64,000 nucleotides of DNA from Lysinibacillus sp. OF-1 (GTDB lineage Bacteria > Bacillota > Bacilli > Bacillales_A > Planococcaceae): the NCBI RefSeq assembly GCF_028356935.1, contig NZ_CP102798.1, positions 1,054,001 through 1,118,000 of the forward strand, written 5' to 3'. Each line of letters starts with the position of its first letter. Position 1 is the stretch's first letter. Below, piece after piece: positions 17,301-25,590 of the stretch. The notes under the pieces are model-generated. The model did not search any database. It saw only the letters and a program-made list of their open reading frames with translations, and had not been told where the DNA came from. The position numbers and the translations under genes are program-made.

Positions 17301-17891
17301 GTACTTGAACGTCATACATTCTTAACTGAACAACGAGAGGATTTACTTGCTGCACAGGAAACATTGCATGAAGCCATTAAAGAAATGGATGAAGAAATGA
17401 CATTGCGCTTTAGTGAAACGTTCTATGCAATACGAGAACAATTTAAACTTGTTTTCCGTGAATTGTTTGGCGGTGGGCAAGCGGATTTAGTGTTAATTGA
17501 TCCGCAAAATTTACTAGAAACAGGCATTGAAATAGTGGCACAACCTCCAGGGAAAAAACTACAAAATTTAAGTTTGCTTTCTGGTGGTGAGCGAGCACTG
17601 ACAGCAATTGCCTTATTATTCTCTATCCTAAATATACGACCTGTACCATTCTGTATTCTCGACGAAGTAGAGGCGGCTTTGGATGAGGCTAATGTTGTGC
17701 GCTATAGCCAGTATCTAAAAAGATTTAGCCGTGACACACAATTCATTGTTATTACACATCGTAAAGGGACGATGGAGGGAGCTGATGTCTTGTATGGTAT
17801 AACAATGCAAGAATCGGGTGTATCAAAACTCGTATCAGTAAAATTAGAAGATGAACCCGTACTTGCGGAGCAAAGGAGCGAACAAGCATGA
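14310..17891 (+). CDS. smc: Chromosome partition protein SMC
   Basis: SMC is the condensin ATPase that compacts and segregates the chromosome with ScpA and ScpB. The 1193 residues show the full SMC plan. An N-terminal Walker A GPNGSGKS (32-39) is followed by a coiled coil to about 500, a hinge at about 515-670 including RAGRATFLP and GGSLTGGAM, and a second coiled coil. The C-terminal head has LSGGERALTAIALLF near 1090 and Walker B FCILDEVEAALDEANV near 1112. The length is typical. The stop overlaps the ftsY start in ATGA, so the two are coupled. Confidence 0.97.
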   Translation: MFLKRLEVIGFKSFAERIGIDFVPGVTAVVGPNGSGKSNVTDAIRWVLGEQSAKSLRGAKMEDVIFAGSDSRKPLNFAEVTLILDNTDEQLAFSYTEVSVTRRVYRSGDSEYLLNNQQCRLKDITDLFMDSGLGKEAFSIISQGRVDEILNSRPDDRRSIFEEAAGVLKYKIRKKKAEHKLVETDENLYRVLDILHELDNRLEPLEMQASSARDYVQMSTELKDFDIAILVHDFKNCAQSLHALKAEFTELSATEQQQAQNIATIDIQTTNIRKLLKELDDYLDVSQADLVNATMEVERWDGRKALMAEKRQNASNQLLQLNATLQEAKEEVDVLLVQEQEKKEAFSEKQQALSILKQSIKQLEQSLNRSVTEIEQEIEEQKNRYIDSLNEEATIKNELKNIDQQLAQQKAMAARMSNQTDEIGQELTQIVAEKEKLVAEHTSTTNDLQAKLEQYESLQVQLKNTNSSFAEKQDMLYKAYQHQQQLKARKDTLAELEADFSGFFQGVKEVLLARDKGELQGIEGAVAELLQVEGKYSQAIETALGAASQHIVTTNERHAQQAIHWLKQKRAGRATFLPKTVMKSRKINPATIQLAIEHPAFIQIADALVTFNEDNRTIVENLLGHVIVAANLEGASQIARLCGFRYRVVTLDGDIVNAGGSLTGGAMKQQSSLFTRKAELDDLILKLESLQDSIYSAEQAVATEKDKLATLRDQVEQLKLEGEQLRKDEMQQAGRIRELEVVEKSLSARVSFTSTETQDVKTREEALLSQKQEAMERLNALADELVEINDTVEQLSKVKLQGETEKDVLREQLAEKRSQLAVMQEQMSQVQISTAELALQLNKAQQKVENISQEILWLQSDESTNHLSDEEVEEQVITWKARRDALQETISRKKEEKVGQQQELTTLEEQLKEMQRIHKGYLEAIRANELKQSRLEFEMDNFKEQLEENYQLTFEEAEEEALSIEDEEFVRRRVKLLKKSIEELGPVNLGAIEEYERVLERHTFLTEQREDLLAAQETLHEAIKEMDEEMTLRFSETFYAIREQFKLVFRELFGGGQADLVLIDPQNLLETGIEIVAQPPGKKLQNLSLLSGGERALTAIALLFSILNIRPVPFCILDEVEAALDEANVVRYSQYLKRFSRDTQFIVITHRKGTMEGADVLYGITMQESGVSKLVSVKLEDEPVLAEQRSEQA

Positions 17892-19180
17892 GTTTTTTTA
17901 AGCGTTTAAAAGATAAATTAATGGGAAATCCAGCCGAGGAAGAAAAACTAGAGGCGCTTGACAATGAGCAGGATGCTGATCTTCAAGAGCTAGATCTAGA
18001 TGAAGCAAACGAAACGGCTGCTATTGAGACTGTTGATGTAGAAGTGGTTGAGCAAATAGAAGAATCTCCAGAGATGGAAATTGTGAAAGAAGCAGCAGTA
18101 GAACCTTCAACTGAAATAGAAAAAGAACAACCAGAAATACAGCCAGAAGTACAAGATCTGGAAGTACAAGAGCTAGCAGTTATTGAGGATACACCAGTAG
18201 AGGAGAAAAAGCCTTCTGCTTGGTCGATTACACAAAAATTCAAGGCTGGTCTTGAAAAAACACGTAATTCCTTTACTTCTAAAGTGAACGACCTTGTTGC
18301 GCGTTATCGTAAAGTGGATGAGGATTTCTTTGAAGAATTAGAGGATTTATTATTACAAGCTGATGTCGGCTTTGAAACAGTTATGGAGCTAATGGATAAA
18401 CTGCGTTTCGAAGTACAACGTAAAAATATAAAAGATACGAACGGTATCCAAGCCGTGATTTCTGAGAAGCTTGTAGAAATTTATGAGCAAGGTGAAGAAG
18501 ATTTAATTGATCTAAATATGCAGCCAGATGGTGAGCTGACAGTTATTCTATTTGTCGGAGTAAATGGCGTTGGAAAAACGACAACGATCGGCAAACTAGC
18601 GCATCGCTTAAAAACACAAGGGAAAACCGTTGTTTTAGCTGCTGGTGATACGTTCCGTGCTGGTGCGATAGATCAATTACAAGTATGGGGAGATCGTGTC
18701 GGTTGTGAAGTTATCAAACAATCTGAGGGCTCTGATCCAGCGGCAGTCATGTATGATGCGATTCGTGCAGCCAAAAATAGAAAAGCCGATGTATTAATTT
18801 GCGATACAGCTGGTCGCTTGCAAAACAAAGTGAACTTAATGAATGAACTTGAAAAGGTACATCGTGTCATTTCACGTGAAATTCCAAATGCGCCACATGA
18901 AGTATTATTAGCATTAGATGCCACAACAGGCCAAAATGCACTTGTGCAAGCACAAACATTTAAAGAAGCAACGAATGTAACAGGTATTGTCTTAACGAAG
19001 CTAGACGGTACAGCTAAGGGCGGGATTGTGCTTGCTATTCGCAATAAGCTGCACATTCCTGTGAAATTTGTTGGTCTTGGTGAGAAAATGGATGATCTAC
19101 AGCCATTTGATGCTGAACGATATGTTTATGGTTTATTTGCCGATGGTTTGGATAAAGAATTAGAAAATAATGAAGATTAA
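17888..19180 (+). CDS. ftsY: Signal recognition particle receptor FtsY
   Basis: FtsY is the membrane-associated GTPase that receives ribosome-SRP complexes and hands them to the Sec translocon. The 430-residue protein has an acidic, Glu-rich N-terminal region (about 14-115), then the four-helix N domain and the GTPase G domain with GVNGVGKTTTIGKLA near 225, DTAGR near 308 and TKLDGTAKGG near 375. Ffh, its partner, is two genes downstream. The acidic extension makes it about 100 residues longer than the B. subtilis protein as I remember it. CAGCGA/TCGCTG directly after the stop is a small hairpin. Confidence 0.96.
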   Translation: MSFFKRLKDKLMGNPAEEEKLEALDNEQDADLQELDLDEANETAAIETVDVEVVEQIEESPEMEIVKEAAVEPSTEIEKEQPEIQPEVQDLEVQELAVIEDTPVEEKKPSAWSITQKFKAGLEKTRNSFTSKVNDLVARYRKVDEDFFEELEDLLLQADVGFETVMELMDKLRFEVQRKNIKDTNGIQAVISEKLVEIYEQGEEDLIDLNMQPDGELTVILFVGVNGVGKTTTIGKLAHRLKTQGKTVVLAAGDTFRAGAIDQLQVWGDRVGCEVIKQSEGSDPAAVMYDAIRAAKNRKADVLICDTAGRLQNKVNLMNELEKVHRVISREIPNAPHEVLLALDATTGQNALVQAQTFKEATNVTGIVLTKLDGTAKGGIVLAIRNKLHIPVKFVGLGEKMDDLQPFDAERYVYGLFADGLDKELENNED

Positions 19181-19235
19181 CAGCGAACATCGCTGAGTAA
19201 TTTTATAAAACGCTCGACTGTGTATAGGTGAATTG

Positions 19236-19278
19236 ACTTGTTTAAAAGAGTAATACTTGTTTAAAAGAGTAATACTTG
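19236..19278. repeat. Tandem duplication of a 19-bp unit
   Basis: ACTTGTTTAAAAGAGTAAT occurs twice head to tail (19236-19254 and 19255-19273), followed by a partial third ACTTG. It lies between ftsY and the ylxM promoter. It may be a slippage duplication or a paired binding site. Confidence 0.85.
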
Positions 19279-19337
19279 CTAAAGGCGTAAAATATGCCTG
19301 CAAGCAGACATTTAAGCTTTTAGACAAGGGGATTACC

Positions 19338-19367
19338 TTGACACAGACGGGCGCTTTTCGTTATGAT
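19338..19367 (+). promoter_or_regulatory. Sigma-A promoter for ylxM-ffh
   Basis: A consensus TTGACA (19338-19343) and TATGAT (19362-19367) are 18 bases apart, ending 33 bases before the ylxM start. Confidence 0.8.
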
Positions 19368-19400
19368 ACAAATGACTAATAGCGGGAGGAGAAACATTCG

Positions 19401-19736
19401 ATGCTACTTGAAAAAACAACACGCATGAACTTTCTCTTCGACTTTTATCAAGCATTATTAACAGATAAGCAAAGAAGTTATATGGAACTATACTATTTGG
19501 ATGATAACTCTCTAGGAGAAATCGCTGAATCGTATGGAGTTTCACGCCAAGCTGTTTACGATAATATTCGTCGAACAGAAGCGATGCTTGAGGAATATGA
19601 AGAAAAATTATGTTTACTTGAAAAATTTCAACAACGTACCCAAATGCTGTCACAGCTTACAATGGGGATTACAGAGAAAAGTATGACAGATGAACAGCAG
19701 TTAGCACTTATTGAACAGCTGAAAGAATGGGATTAG
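19401..19736 (+). CDS. ylxM: UPF0122 helix-turn-helix protein YlxM
   Basis: YlxM is a small protein encoded next to ffh in Firmicutes and linked to the SRP pathway. The 111 residues contain a sigma-factor-region-4-like helix-turn-helix: [18 protein letters not shown], then [21 protein letters not shown] (about 22-60). GGGAGG lies before the ATG. It ends 12 bases before ffh and shares its promoter. Whether it binds nucleic acid is not shown by the sequence. Confidence 0.92.
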   Translation: MLLEKTTRMNFLFDFYQALLTDKQRSYMELYYLDDNSLGEIAESYGVSRQAVYDNIRRTEAMLEEYEEKLCLLEKFQQRTQMLSQLTMGITEKSMTDEQQLALIEQLKEWD

Positions 19737-19748
19737 GAGGCGAAAGCA

Positions 19749-21107
19749 ATGGCTTTTGAAGGATTAGCGGAACGACTCCAAGGAACGATCCAAAAGATTA
19801 AAGGCAAAGGGAAAGTATCAGAGCAAGACGTTAAAGAAATGATGCGAGAAGTCCGATTTGCTTTAATCGAAGCGGATGTTAACTTAAAAGTAGTCAAAGA
19901 GTTTGTGAAAAAGGTAAGTGAGCGTGCTGTCGGTGTTGAAGTTATGCAAAGCTTAACACCAGGGCAGCAAGTTATTAAAATCGTACAAGATGAATTAACG
20001 GAATTAATGGGTGGCGAACAAAGCCCTATTAAGTTTAATACAAAGCCGCCAACAGTCATTATGATGGTCGGTTTACAAGGTGCGGGTAAAACGACGACTA
20101 CAGGAAAACTGGCAAATGTCTTACGGAAAAAATTTAATCGTAAGCCGTTACTAGTTGCCGCAGACGTTTATCGCCCAGCAGCCGTTCAACAGCTACAAAC
20201 ATTAGGTAAACAGTTATCATTACCTGTTTTTGCTTTAGGAACCGAGGTATCTCCAGTAGAAATTGCTCGTCAAGCAATCGAATTGGCAAAGGAAGAGCAT
20301 CATGATGTGGTGATTATCGATACGGCTGGTCGTCTTCATATCGATGAAGATTTAATGCAGGAATTAAAAGATATTCGTGCATTAAAAGAGCCAGATGAGG
20401 TATTCCTTGTTGTCGATGCTATGACAGGTCAGGATGCTGTCAATGTGGCAGAAAGCTTTAATGAGGCCATTGGTATTACAGGCGTTGTTTTAACAAAACT
20501 TGATGGTGATACTCGTGGTGGTGCTGCATTATCCATCCGTTCTGTAACGCAGAAACCGATTAAGTTTGTCGGTATGGGTGAGAAAATGGATGCGCTAGAG
20601 CCTTTCCATCCAGAGCGTATGGCGTCTCGTATATTAGGTATGGGAGATGTTCTGTCGCTGATCGAAAAGGCGCAAGCAAATGTAGATGAAGCAAAAGCCA
20701 AAGAATTAGAAGAAAAATTCAAGTCCCAAACCTTTACATTTGATGATTTCGTTGAACAATTACAACAAGTCAAAAAAATGGGGCCACTTGATGAAATTTT
20801 AAAAATGCTCCCAGGTGCAAACAAAATCAAAGGCTTGGATAATGTAAAAGTAGATGATAAACAAATGGGGCGTGTAGAGGCCATTATTTACTCGATGACC
20901 CCTGCTGAAAAGACCAACCCAGAAATCATAAATGGTAGCCGTAAAAAGCGTATTGCTAAAGGCTCTGGGACATCTATTCAAGAGGTGAATCGTCTCATTA
21001 AGCAATTCGATGAAATGAAAAAAATGATGAAGCAAATGACTGGAATGGCAAGTGGTAAAGGCAAGAAAAAAATGAAATTACCAGGCTTTGATTCATTGTT
21101 TAAATAA
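19749..21107 (+). CDS. ffh: Signal recognition particle protein Ffh
   Basis: Ffh binds 4.5S/6S RNA and signal peptides emerging from ribosomes. The 452 residues contain the N domain, the G domain with GLQGAGKTTTTGKLA near 107, DTAGR near 190 and TKLDGDTRGG near 246, and a Met-rich M domain (about 330-450) with the RNA-binding GSGTSIQEVNRLIKQF. TAGGAGG precedes the ATG. It is paired with ylxM, and its receptor FtsY is just upstream. Confidence 0.97.
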   Translation: MAFEGLAERLQGTIQKIKGKGKVSEQDVKEMMREVRFALIEADVNLKVVKEFVKKVSERAVGVEVMQSLTPGQQVIKIVQDELTELMGGEQSPIKFNTKPPTVIMMVGLQGAGKTTTTGKLANVLRKKFNRKPLLVAADVYRPAAVQQLQTLGKQLSLPVFALGTEVSPVEIARQAIELAKEEHHDVVIIDTAGRLHIDEDLMQELKDIRALKEPDEVFLVVDAMTGQDAVNVAESFNEAIGITGVVLTKLDGDTRGGAALSIRSVTQKPIKFVGMGEKMDALEPFHPERMASRILGMGDVLSLIEKAQANVDEAKAKELEEKFKSQTFTFDDFVEQLQQVKKMGPLDEILKMLPGANKIKGLDNVKVDDKQMGRVEAIIYSMTPAEKTNPEIINGSRKKRIAKGSGTSIQEVNRLIKQFDEMKKMMKQMTGMASGKGKKKMKLPGFDSLFK

Positions 21108-21134
21108 TAATTTTTAGGTGTTAAGAAAAAACAC

Positions 21135-21163
21135 TTTACAAACAACCTAAACATTGATAATAT
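21135..21163 (+). promoter_or_regulatory. Sigma-A promoter candidate for rpsP
   Basis: TTTACA (21135-21140) and TAATAT (21158-21163) are 17 bases apart. The flanking AT-rich bases offer alternative -10 boxes. Confidence 0.5.
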
Positions 21164-21201
21164 ACTATCTTGTGTGAAACTTATTCGGAGGTGCTATTAA
21201 A

Positions 21202-21474
21202 ATGGCAGTTAAAATTCGCTTAAAACGTATGGGAGCTAAAAAATCTCCTTTCTATCGTATCGTAGTTGCAGACGCTCGTTCACCACGTGACGGTCGTCAA
21301 ATCGAAACAGTTGGTACTTACAACCCACTAACTCAACCAGCTACTGTAAACATTGATGAAGAGAAAGCTCTTAAATGGTTAGCTGACGGTGCAAAACCAT
21401 CAGATACAGTGCGTAACCTGTTCTCAGAACAAGGTATCATGGAAAAATTCCATAACCAAAAATTCAGTAAATAA
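21202..21474 (+). CDS. rpsP: 30S ribosomal protein S16
   Basis: S16 is a small-subunit assembly protein. The 90 residues open [31 protein letters not shown], the family signature, and the length is normal. A CGGAGG site precedes the ATG. It begins a translation cluster (rpsP-khpA-rimM-trmD-rplS) of the order known in B. subtilis. Codon use looks biased, as in other highly expressed genes. Confidence 0.97.
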   Translation: MAVKIRLKRMGAKKSPFYRIVVADARSPRDGRQIETVGTYNPLTQPATVNIDEEKALKWLADGAKPSDTVRNLFSEQGIMEKFHNQKFSK

Positions 21475-21489
21475 TCGGGGGCGACGTCT

Positions 21490-21723
21490 TTGAAGCAGCT
21501 GATTGAAGCAATCGTTTTACCGTTAGTCGATTATCCAGAAGAAGTTCGTATTGAGACGGATGAAAATGCAAATCGAATTGTTTATAAACTTTTTGTTCAT
21601 CCAGAGGATCGAGGGAAAGTCATAGGCAAGCAAGGGCGAGTAGCGAAAGCGATTCGTACAATTGTTTATTCAGCGGCAGGTAGTCACCATCAAAAGAAGA
21701 CCTACGTCGATATATTGGATTAA
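21490..21723 (+). CDS. khpA: KH-domain RNA-binding protein KhpA (TTG start)
   Basis: KhpA (YlqC) is a one-domain KH protein that binds RNA together with KhpB in Gram-positive bacteria. The 77 residues carry the KH motif VIGKQGRVAKAIRTIV near 48-63. The start is TTG, 15 bases after the rpsP stop, with GGGGGCG upstream; no ATG fits the length. A terminator lies about 115 bases downstream, so rpsP-khpA can be a separate unit from rimM-trmD. Confidence 0.93.
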   Translation: MKQLIEAIVLPLVDYPEEVRIETDENANRIVYKLFVHPEDRGKVIGKQGRVAKAIRTIVYSAAGSHHQKKTYVDILD

Positions 21724-21838
21724 TAGAAAAGATTTTCACGCTCTTGCAACAAGTACAAATGAGTCCTGATAGGTGTGTTTACATGTCGCTTAGGAGTTCA
21801 AAGTGGCTTTTAGCATGAAACGTAAAATCTGGACAAAG

Positions 21839-21872
21839 AAGGAGGGAGCTTGTAGGTTCCTTCCTTTTTTTA
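21839..21872 (+). terminator. Rho-independent terminator after rpsP-khpA
   Basis: AAGGAGGGAGC (21839-21849) pairs with GTTCCTTCCTT (21856-21866) with G-U pairs, followed by T residues. Confidence 0.75.
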
Positions 21873-22109
21873 TCTTGTTTTAACAGCAGCATGTATCTAG
21901 TACTTCTGTTTAAGCAGAACAGAAAACTGTTATAACGATTACAGCTAAAGGGTATTGCTTATATTAATAATGACAAGACAAATCAGTCTTAGCTAAAACG
22001 ACATTCTTCCAAGCACATCTGTAAGCGATGATAAATGAGCGAACGGTAGCTATTTATTGGGTGAGCAGGATGCTTTATGGAGAGAAGTTTTTTACGAGGT
22101 GAAAGTTGA
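21873..22109. other. Gene-free spacer between khpA terminator and rimM
   Basis: With the 115 bases before the terminator, the khpA-rimM gap is 386 bases long. I see no ORF with a ribosome binding site and no promoter with both boxes convincing, although rimM needs one here. A CTGTTTAAGCAGAACAG near 21906-21922 is a short imperfect hairpin. Confidence 0.3.
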
Positions 22110-22625
22110 ATGGAATGGTTTAATGTAGGTCGTATTGTCAATACACACGGTATTCGTGGTGAGATACGTGTATTATCGACAACAGACTTTGAAGAAGAGC
22201 GTTTTGCAGTAGGAAATAAACTTGCTGCCTTTAAAAAAGACGATAAGAAGCCAACCTGGGTAACGATTGGTTCGGTGCGTCGTCATAAAAACTTTATTCT
22301 TTTAACTTTTGAAGGCATGAACAATATCAACTTGGTTGAGCCGTTTAAAGAAGGCATGCTGAAAGTAACAAAAGATCAAATGACAGATGATCTACTTGCA
22401 GAAAATGAATTCTTTTTCCATGAAATAATAGGCTGCACAGTTATTTCTGAAGAGGGCGAAACAATTGGTGTTGTGGCAGATATCCTGCAAACAGGAGCAA
22501 ACGATGTATGGGTAGTTAAAGGCTCGAAGAAAGAGCATTATATCCCTTATATCGAAGATATCGTAAAAGATATTGATGTTGTAGATAAAAAAATTATCAT
22601 CCATGTAATGGAAGGCTTATTATGA
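22110..22625 (+). CDS. rimM: Ribosome maturation factor RimM
   Basis: RimM helps mature the 30S head and binds S19. The 171-residue protein begins [21 protein letters not shown], the family signature, and has the C-terminal PRC-barrel part with DVWVVKG and [18 protein letters not shown] precedes the ATG. Its stop overlaps the trmD start (ATGA), a coupling conserved in bacteria. Confidence 0.96.
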   Translation: MEWFNVGRIVNTHGIRGEIRVLSTTDFEEERFAVGNKLAAFKKDDKKPTWVTIGSVRRHKNFILLTFEGMNNINLVEPFKEGMLKVTKDQMTDDLLAENEFFFHEIIGCTVISEEGETIGVVADILQTGANDVWVVKGSKKEHYIPYIEDIVKDIDVVDKKIIIHVMEGLL

Positions 22626-23362
22626 TGAACATTCATGTATTAAGCCTGTTCCCTGATATGTTCTCAGGCGTTTTTGGTGCATCTATTTTAAAGAAAGCGC
22701 AAGAAAAAGGTGCTGTAAAGCTAGAGGTCACGGATATTCGTACATTTTCAGGGAACAAACACAAGCAAGTCGATGACTATCCATATGGTGGTGGTGCGGG
22801 TATGGTTTTAAAGCCTGAACCTATGTTTAGTGCAGTGGAGGCCATCACTGCTGGCAAACAACCACGTATCATTTTAATGTGTCCACAAGGTGAACGATTC
22901 ACCCAGAAAAAAGCAGAAGAGCTAGCACAAGAAACGGAGTTAGTGTTCTTATGTGGTCATTATGAAGGCTATGATGAGCGTATACGTCAGCACCTCGTGA
23001 CAGACGAGATTTCCATTGGCGATTTCGTGTTAACAGGTGGGGAATTAGGCGCTATGACTGTTATTGATAGCGTAGTTCGATTGTTGCCTGGTGTCTTAGG
23101 GCAAGAGAATTCGCATATCCAGGATTCTTTTTCAACGGGTCTACTTGAGCATCCACATTATACACGACCTGCGGAGTTTCGTGGGATGAAGGTACCTGAT
23201 GTTTTAGTATCGGGGAATCACGCTAGAATCGAGCAATGGCGAGAGGAACAATCGCTGAAAAGAACTTTTGAGCGCCGTCCTGACTTATTGGAGCATTATC
23301 CATTAACAGACAAGCAAAAATTGTATCTAGAAAAACTAAAAAACAATCATCAAGATGCTTGA
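22622..23362 (+). CDS. trmD: tRNA (guanine-37-N1)-methyltransferase TrmD
   Basis: TrmD methylates G37 next to the anticodon with S-adenosylmethionine and prevents frameshifting. The 246 residues have the trefoil-knot SPOUT motifs [12 protein letters not shown] and [16 protein letters not shown]. It starts inside the rimM stop region and is followed by a ribosomal-protein leader and rplS. Confidence 0.97.
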   Translation: MMNIHVLSLFPDMFSGVFGASILKKAQEKGAVKLEVTDIRTFSGNKHKQVDDYPYGGGAGMVLKPEPMFSAVEAITAGKQPRIILMCPQGERFTQKKAEELAQETELVFLCGHYEGYDERIRQHLVTDEISIGDFVLTGGELGAMTVIDSVVRLLPGVLGQENSHIQDSFSTGLLEHPHYTRPAEFRGMKVPDVLVSGNHARIEQWREEQSLKRTFERRPDLLEHYPLTDKQKLYLEKLKNNHQDA

Positions 23363-23384
23363 TTGCCTGCTCTATTTATGATAA

Positions 23385-23478
23385 CATCTAATCTGTACTT
23401 CTATGTGAAGTGCTGAATTACGGTGTTCCGCTGTGGCATAGATTGCGTGCAAGAGCATCTGTCTAAGGAGAGAAAACA
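23385..23478 (+). ncRNA. Probable L19 ribosomal protein leader RNA
   Basis: The bases before rplS hold paired elements, including ACTTC/GAAGT around 23398-23411, and the block CATAGATTGCGTGCAAGAGC just before the Shine-Dalgarno. This resembles the L19 leader family known upstream of rplS in Bacillales. In that family L19 or a related signal is thought to regulate the operon. The assignment is from position and memory, not a covariance search. Confidence 0.55.
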
Positions 23479-23823
23479 ATGTCAAACATTATTACAGAAA
23501 TTACAAAAGCTCAGCTTCGCACTGATCTACCAACTTTCCGTCCTGGTGATACTGTTAAGGTACACGTGAAAGTAGTAGAGGGTACTCGTGAACGTATCCA
23601 ACTTTTCGAAGGTGTAGTAATTAAACGTCGTGGTGGCGGTATTAGCGAAACTTTCACAGTTCGTAAAATTTCTTACGGTGTAGGTGTTGAGCGTACATTC
23701 CCTGTACACACACCAAAAATCGCTAACTTAGAAGTTGTACGTCGTGGTAAAGTACGTCGTGCTAAACTTTACTACCTACGTAATCTACGTGGTAAAGCTG
23801 CTCGTATTAAAGAAATTCGATAA
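23479..23823 (+). CDS. rplS: 50S ribosomal protein L19
   Basis: L19 lies at the 30S-50S interface. The 114 residues include the signature [22 protein letters not shown] and end in [28 protein letters not shown] precedes the ATG. A strong terminator follows. Confidence 0.97.
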   Translation: MSNIITEITKAQLRTDLPTFRPGDTVKVHVKVVEGTRERIQLFEGVVIKRRGGGISETFTVRKISYGVGVERTFPVHTPKIANLEVVRRGKVRRAKLYYLRNLRGKAARIKEIR

Positions 23824-23839
23824 TTATGACTTAAAAGTG

Positions 23840-23870
23840 AGGGGCTTGTGTTCAAGCCCCTTTTCTTTTT
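23840..23870 (+). terminator. Rho-independent terminator after rplS
   Basis: GGGGCTTG (23841-23848) pairs perfectly with CAAGCCCC (23853-23860) around a four-base loop, followed by a T-rich tract. Confidence 0.88.
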
Positions 23871-23872
23871 GC

Positions 23873-23902
23873 TTGTCATCTTTATTCACTATCATCTAAA
23901 AT
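23873..23902 (+). promoter_or_regulatory. Sigma-A promoter for lepB
   Basis: TTGTCA (23873-23878) and TAAAAT (23897-23902) are 18 bases apart, 26 bases before the start codon. Confidence 0.6.
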
Positions 23903-23928
23903 AGTGTTAGACAAGGGGGCAATTCTCA

Positions 23929-24492
23929 ATGGAAAAACAAGTGAAAGAAAAGAATGAATTATGGGAATGGACAAAAGCACTATTAATTGCATTTGCGATT
24001 GCTGCAGTGATTCGATATTTTTTATTTACACCCATTGCAGTTGATGGAGAGTCCATGATGCCAACCCTTGAAGATGGCGACCGGATGATTGTGAATAAGA
24101 TTGGTTATAAAATAGGTGAACCAAAGCGTTTTGATATCGTTGTATTTCATGCACCTGAACAAAAAAATTACATAAAGCGTGTAATAGGACTGCCAGGAGA
24201 TACGCTGGAATATAAGGACGATCAATTATATATTAATGGTGAACCAATAGATGAGCCCTATTTAGATGCATATAAAGCGCAAATTGCTGGGGGGACCCTA
24301 ACAGAAGACTTTACCTTAAAAGATATTGATGTTTCCGTGGATACTATTCCAGAAGGATATGTTTTTGTCATGGGGGATAACCGTCGAAATAGTAAAGATA
24401 GTCGTCATATTGGCCTTGTTGAACAAAAGGAAATTATTGGTAATACAAGTTTGATTTTCTGGCCATTTAGTGACATAAAAATTGTAAAGTAA
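23929..24492 (+). CDS. lepB: Type I signal peptidase
   Basis: This enzyme removes signal peptides from exported proteins on the outer face of the membrane. The 187-residue protein has one N-terminal membrane anchor (about 15-33), the catalytic serine S42 in GESMMPTL and the general-base lysine K83 in YIKRVIGLPGD, then VMGDNRRNSKDSR. This is the S26A Ser-Lys dyad type, like B. subtilis SipS/SipT. It stands alone between terminators. Confidence 0.95.
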   Translation: MEKQVKEKNELWEWTKALLIAFAIAAVIRYFLFTPIAVDGESMMPTLEDGDRMIVNKIGYKIGEPKRFDIVVFHAPEQKNYIKRVIGLPGDTLEYKDDQLYINGEPIDEPYLDAYKAQIAGGTLTEDFTLKDIDVSVDTIPEGYVFVMGDNRRNSKDSRHIGLVEQKEIIGNTSLIFWPFSDIKIVK

Positions 24493-24498
24493 TGCAAG

Positions 24499-24528
24499 AA
24501 AGGGAGAGCTTAATCACTCCCTTTTTCT
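24499..24528 (+). terminator. Rho-independent terminator after lepB
   Basis: AAAGGGAG (24499-24506) pairs with CTCCCTTT (24517-24524), followed by further T residues. Confidence 0.75.
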
Positions 24529-24549
24529 TTTAGTTTAGGAGGTATAGCT

Positions 24550-25425
24550 ATGACAATACAATGGTTTCCAGGGCATATGGCGAAAGCCCGACGTGAAGTA
24601 ACGGAAAAATTAAAGCTTGTCGATATTATATTTGAATTAATAGATGCACGTTTACCGCTATCCTCACGTAATCCGATGATCGACGAAGTGATTAACCAAA
24701 AACCACGTCTTTTAATTTTAAATAAAGCGGATATGGCAGATGAGCAAGAAACACGTAAATGGGTAGAATATTTTGCACAACGTGGTCATAAAGCCGTAGC
24801 CATAAACTCACTTGAGGGTAAGGGCTTACAGCAAGTAACAAAAGCGGCGCAAGAAATTTTAAAAGAGAAATTTGATCGCATGAAGGCGCGAGGTATGAAA
24901 CCTAGAGCTATTCGTGCCATGATTGTTGGAATACCTAACGTAGGGAAATCCACACTGATTAATCGCTTGGCGAAAAAAAATATCGCTAAAACCGGAAATA
25001 CACCAGGTGTAACAAAAGCACAGCAATGGATTAAAGTTGGTAAAGAGCTAGAGCTACTGGATACACCAGGTATTTTATGGCCAAAATTTGAAGATCAAGA
25101 AGTAGGCTTTAAATTAGCTTTAACTGGTGCGATTAAGGATACCATCACAAATATGGAAGATTTAGCTGTCTATGGCTTGCGTTTCTTATCCGATCATTAT
25201 CCAAAGCGTATGGAGGAACGTTATGGTTTCGAATTTATCCATGAGGAGCTAGTGGATACTTTTGATCATATTGGCAAGCTACGCCGTGTATTTGGACCTG
25301 GCGGAGAAATTGATTATGATCAAGTAGCACAGCTGATTGTTCGAGATATACGCGGCTTACAATTAGGCAAACTGACCTTTGATTTTGTTGATGAACAGCT
25401 AAAAAAAGAGGCTGAACAATTATAA
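24550..25425 (+). CDS. rbgA: Ribosome biogenesis GTPase RbgA (YlqF)
   Basis: RbgA is a circularly permuted GTPase needed for late 50S assembly. The 291 residues show the permuted order: G4 NKAD at about 58-61 comes before G1 GIPNVGKST near 127 and G3 DTPG near 171. The N-terminal [12 protein letters not shown] is family-typical, and a C-terminal ANTAR-like RNA-binding part follows. TTAGGAGG precedes the ATG. It is followed by a terminator and rnhB. Confidence 0.96.
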   Translation: MTIQWFPGHMAKARREVTEKLKLVDIIFELIDARLPLSSRNPMIDEVINQKPRLLILNKADMADEQETRKWVEYFAQRGHKAVAINSLEGKGLQQVTKAAQEILKEKFDRMKARGMKPRAIRAMIVGIPNVGKSTLINRLAKKNIAKTGNTPGVTKAQQWIKVGKELELLDTPGILWPKFEDQEVGFKLALTGAIKDTITNMEDLAVYGLRFLSDHYPKRMEERYGFEFIHEELVDTFDHIGKLRRVFGPGGEIDYDQVAQLIVRDIRGLQLGKLTFDFVDEQLKKEAEQL

Positions 25426-25431
25426 GTATTG

Positions 25432-25464
25432 AAACTGTCACATGTTCTTTTGTGACAGTTTTTC
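25432..25464 (+). terminator. Rho-independent terminator after rbgA
   Basis: AAACTGTCACA (25432-25442) pairs with TGTGACAGTTT (25451-25461) perfectly over 11 bp, then T residues. Confidence 0.88.
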
Positions 25465-25590
25465 TTTTAGGAATGAATTTTCTTACCGATAATGACTATA
25501 GAGAGGAAAATAGTTTTCAAATGAAAGAGACTACATAAAAAACTGAACATGATATAGTTTTATTGAGTAGAAGCAAGAAGGAGCACTTAA

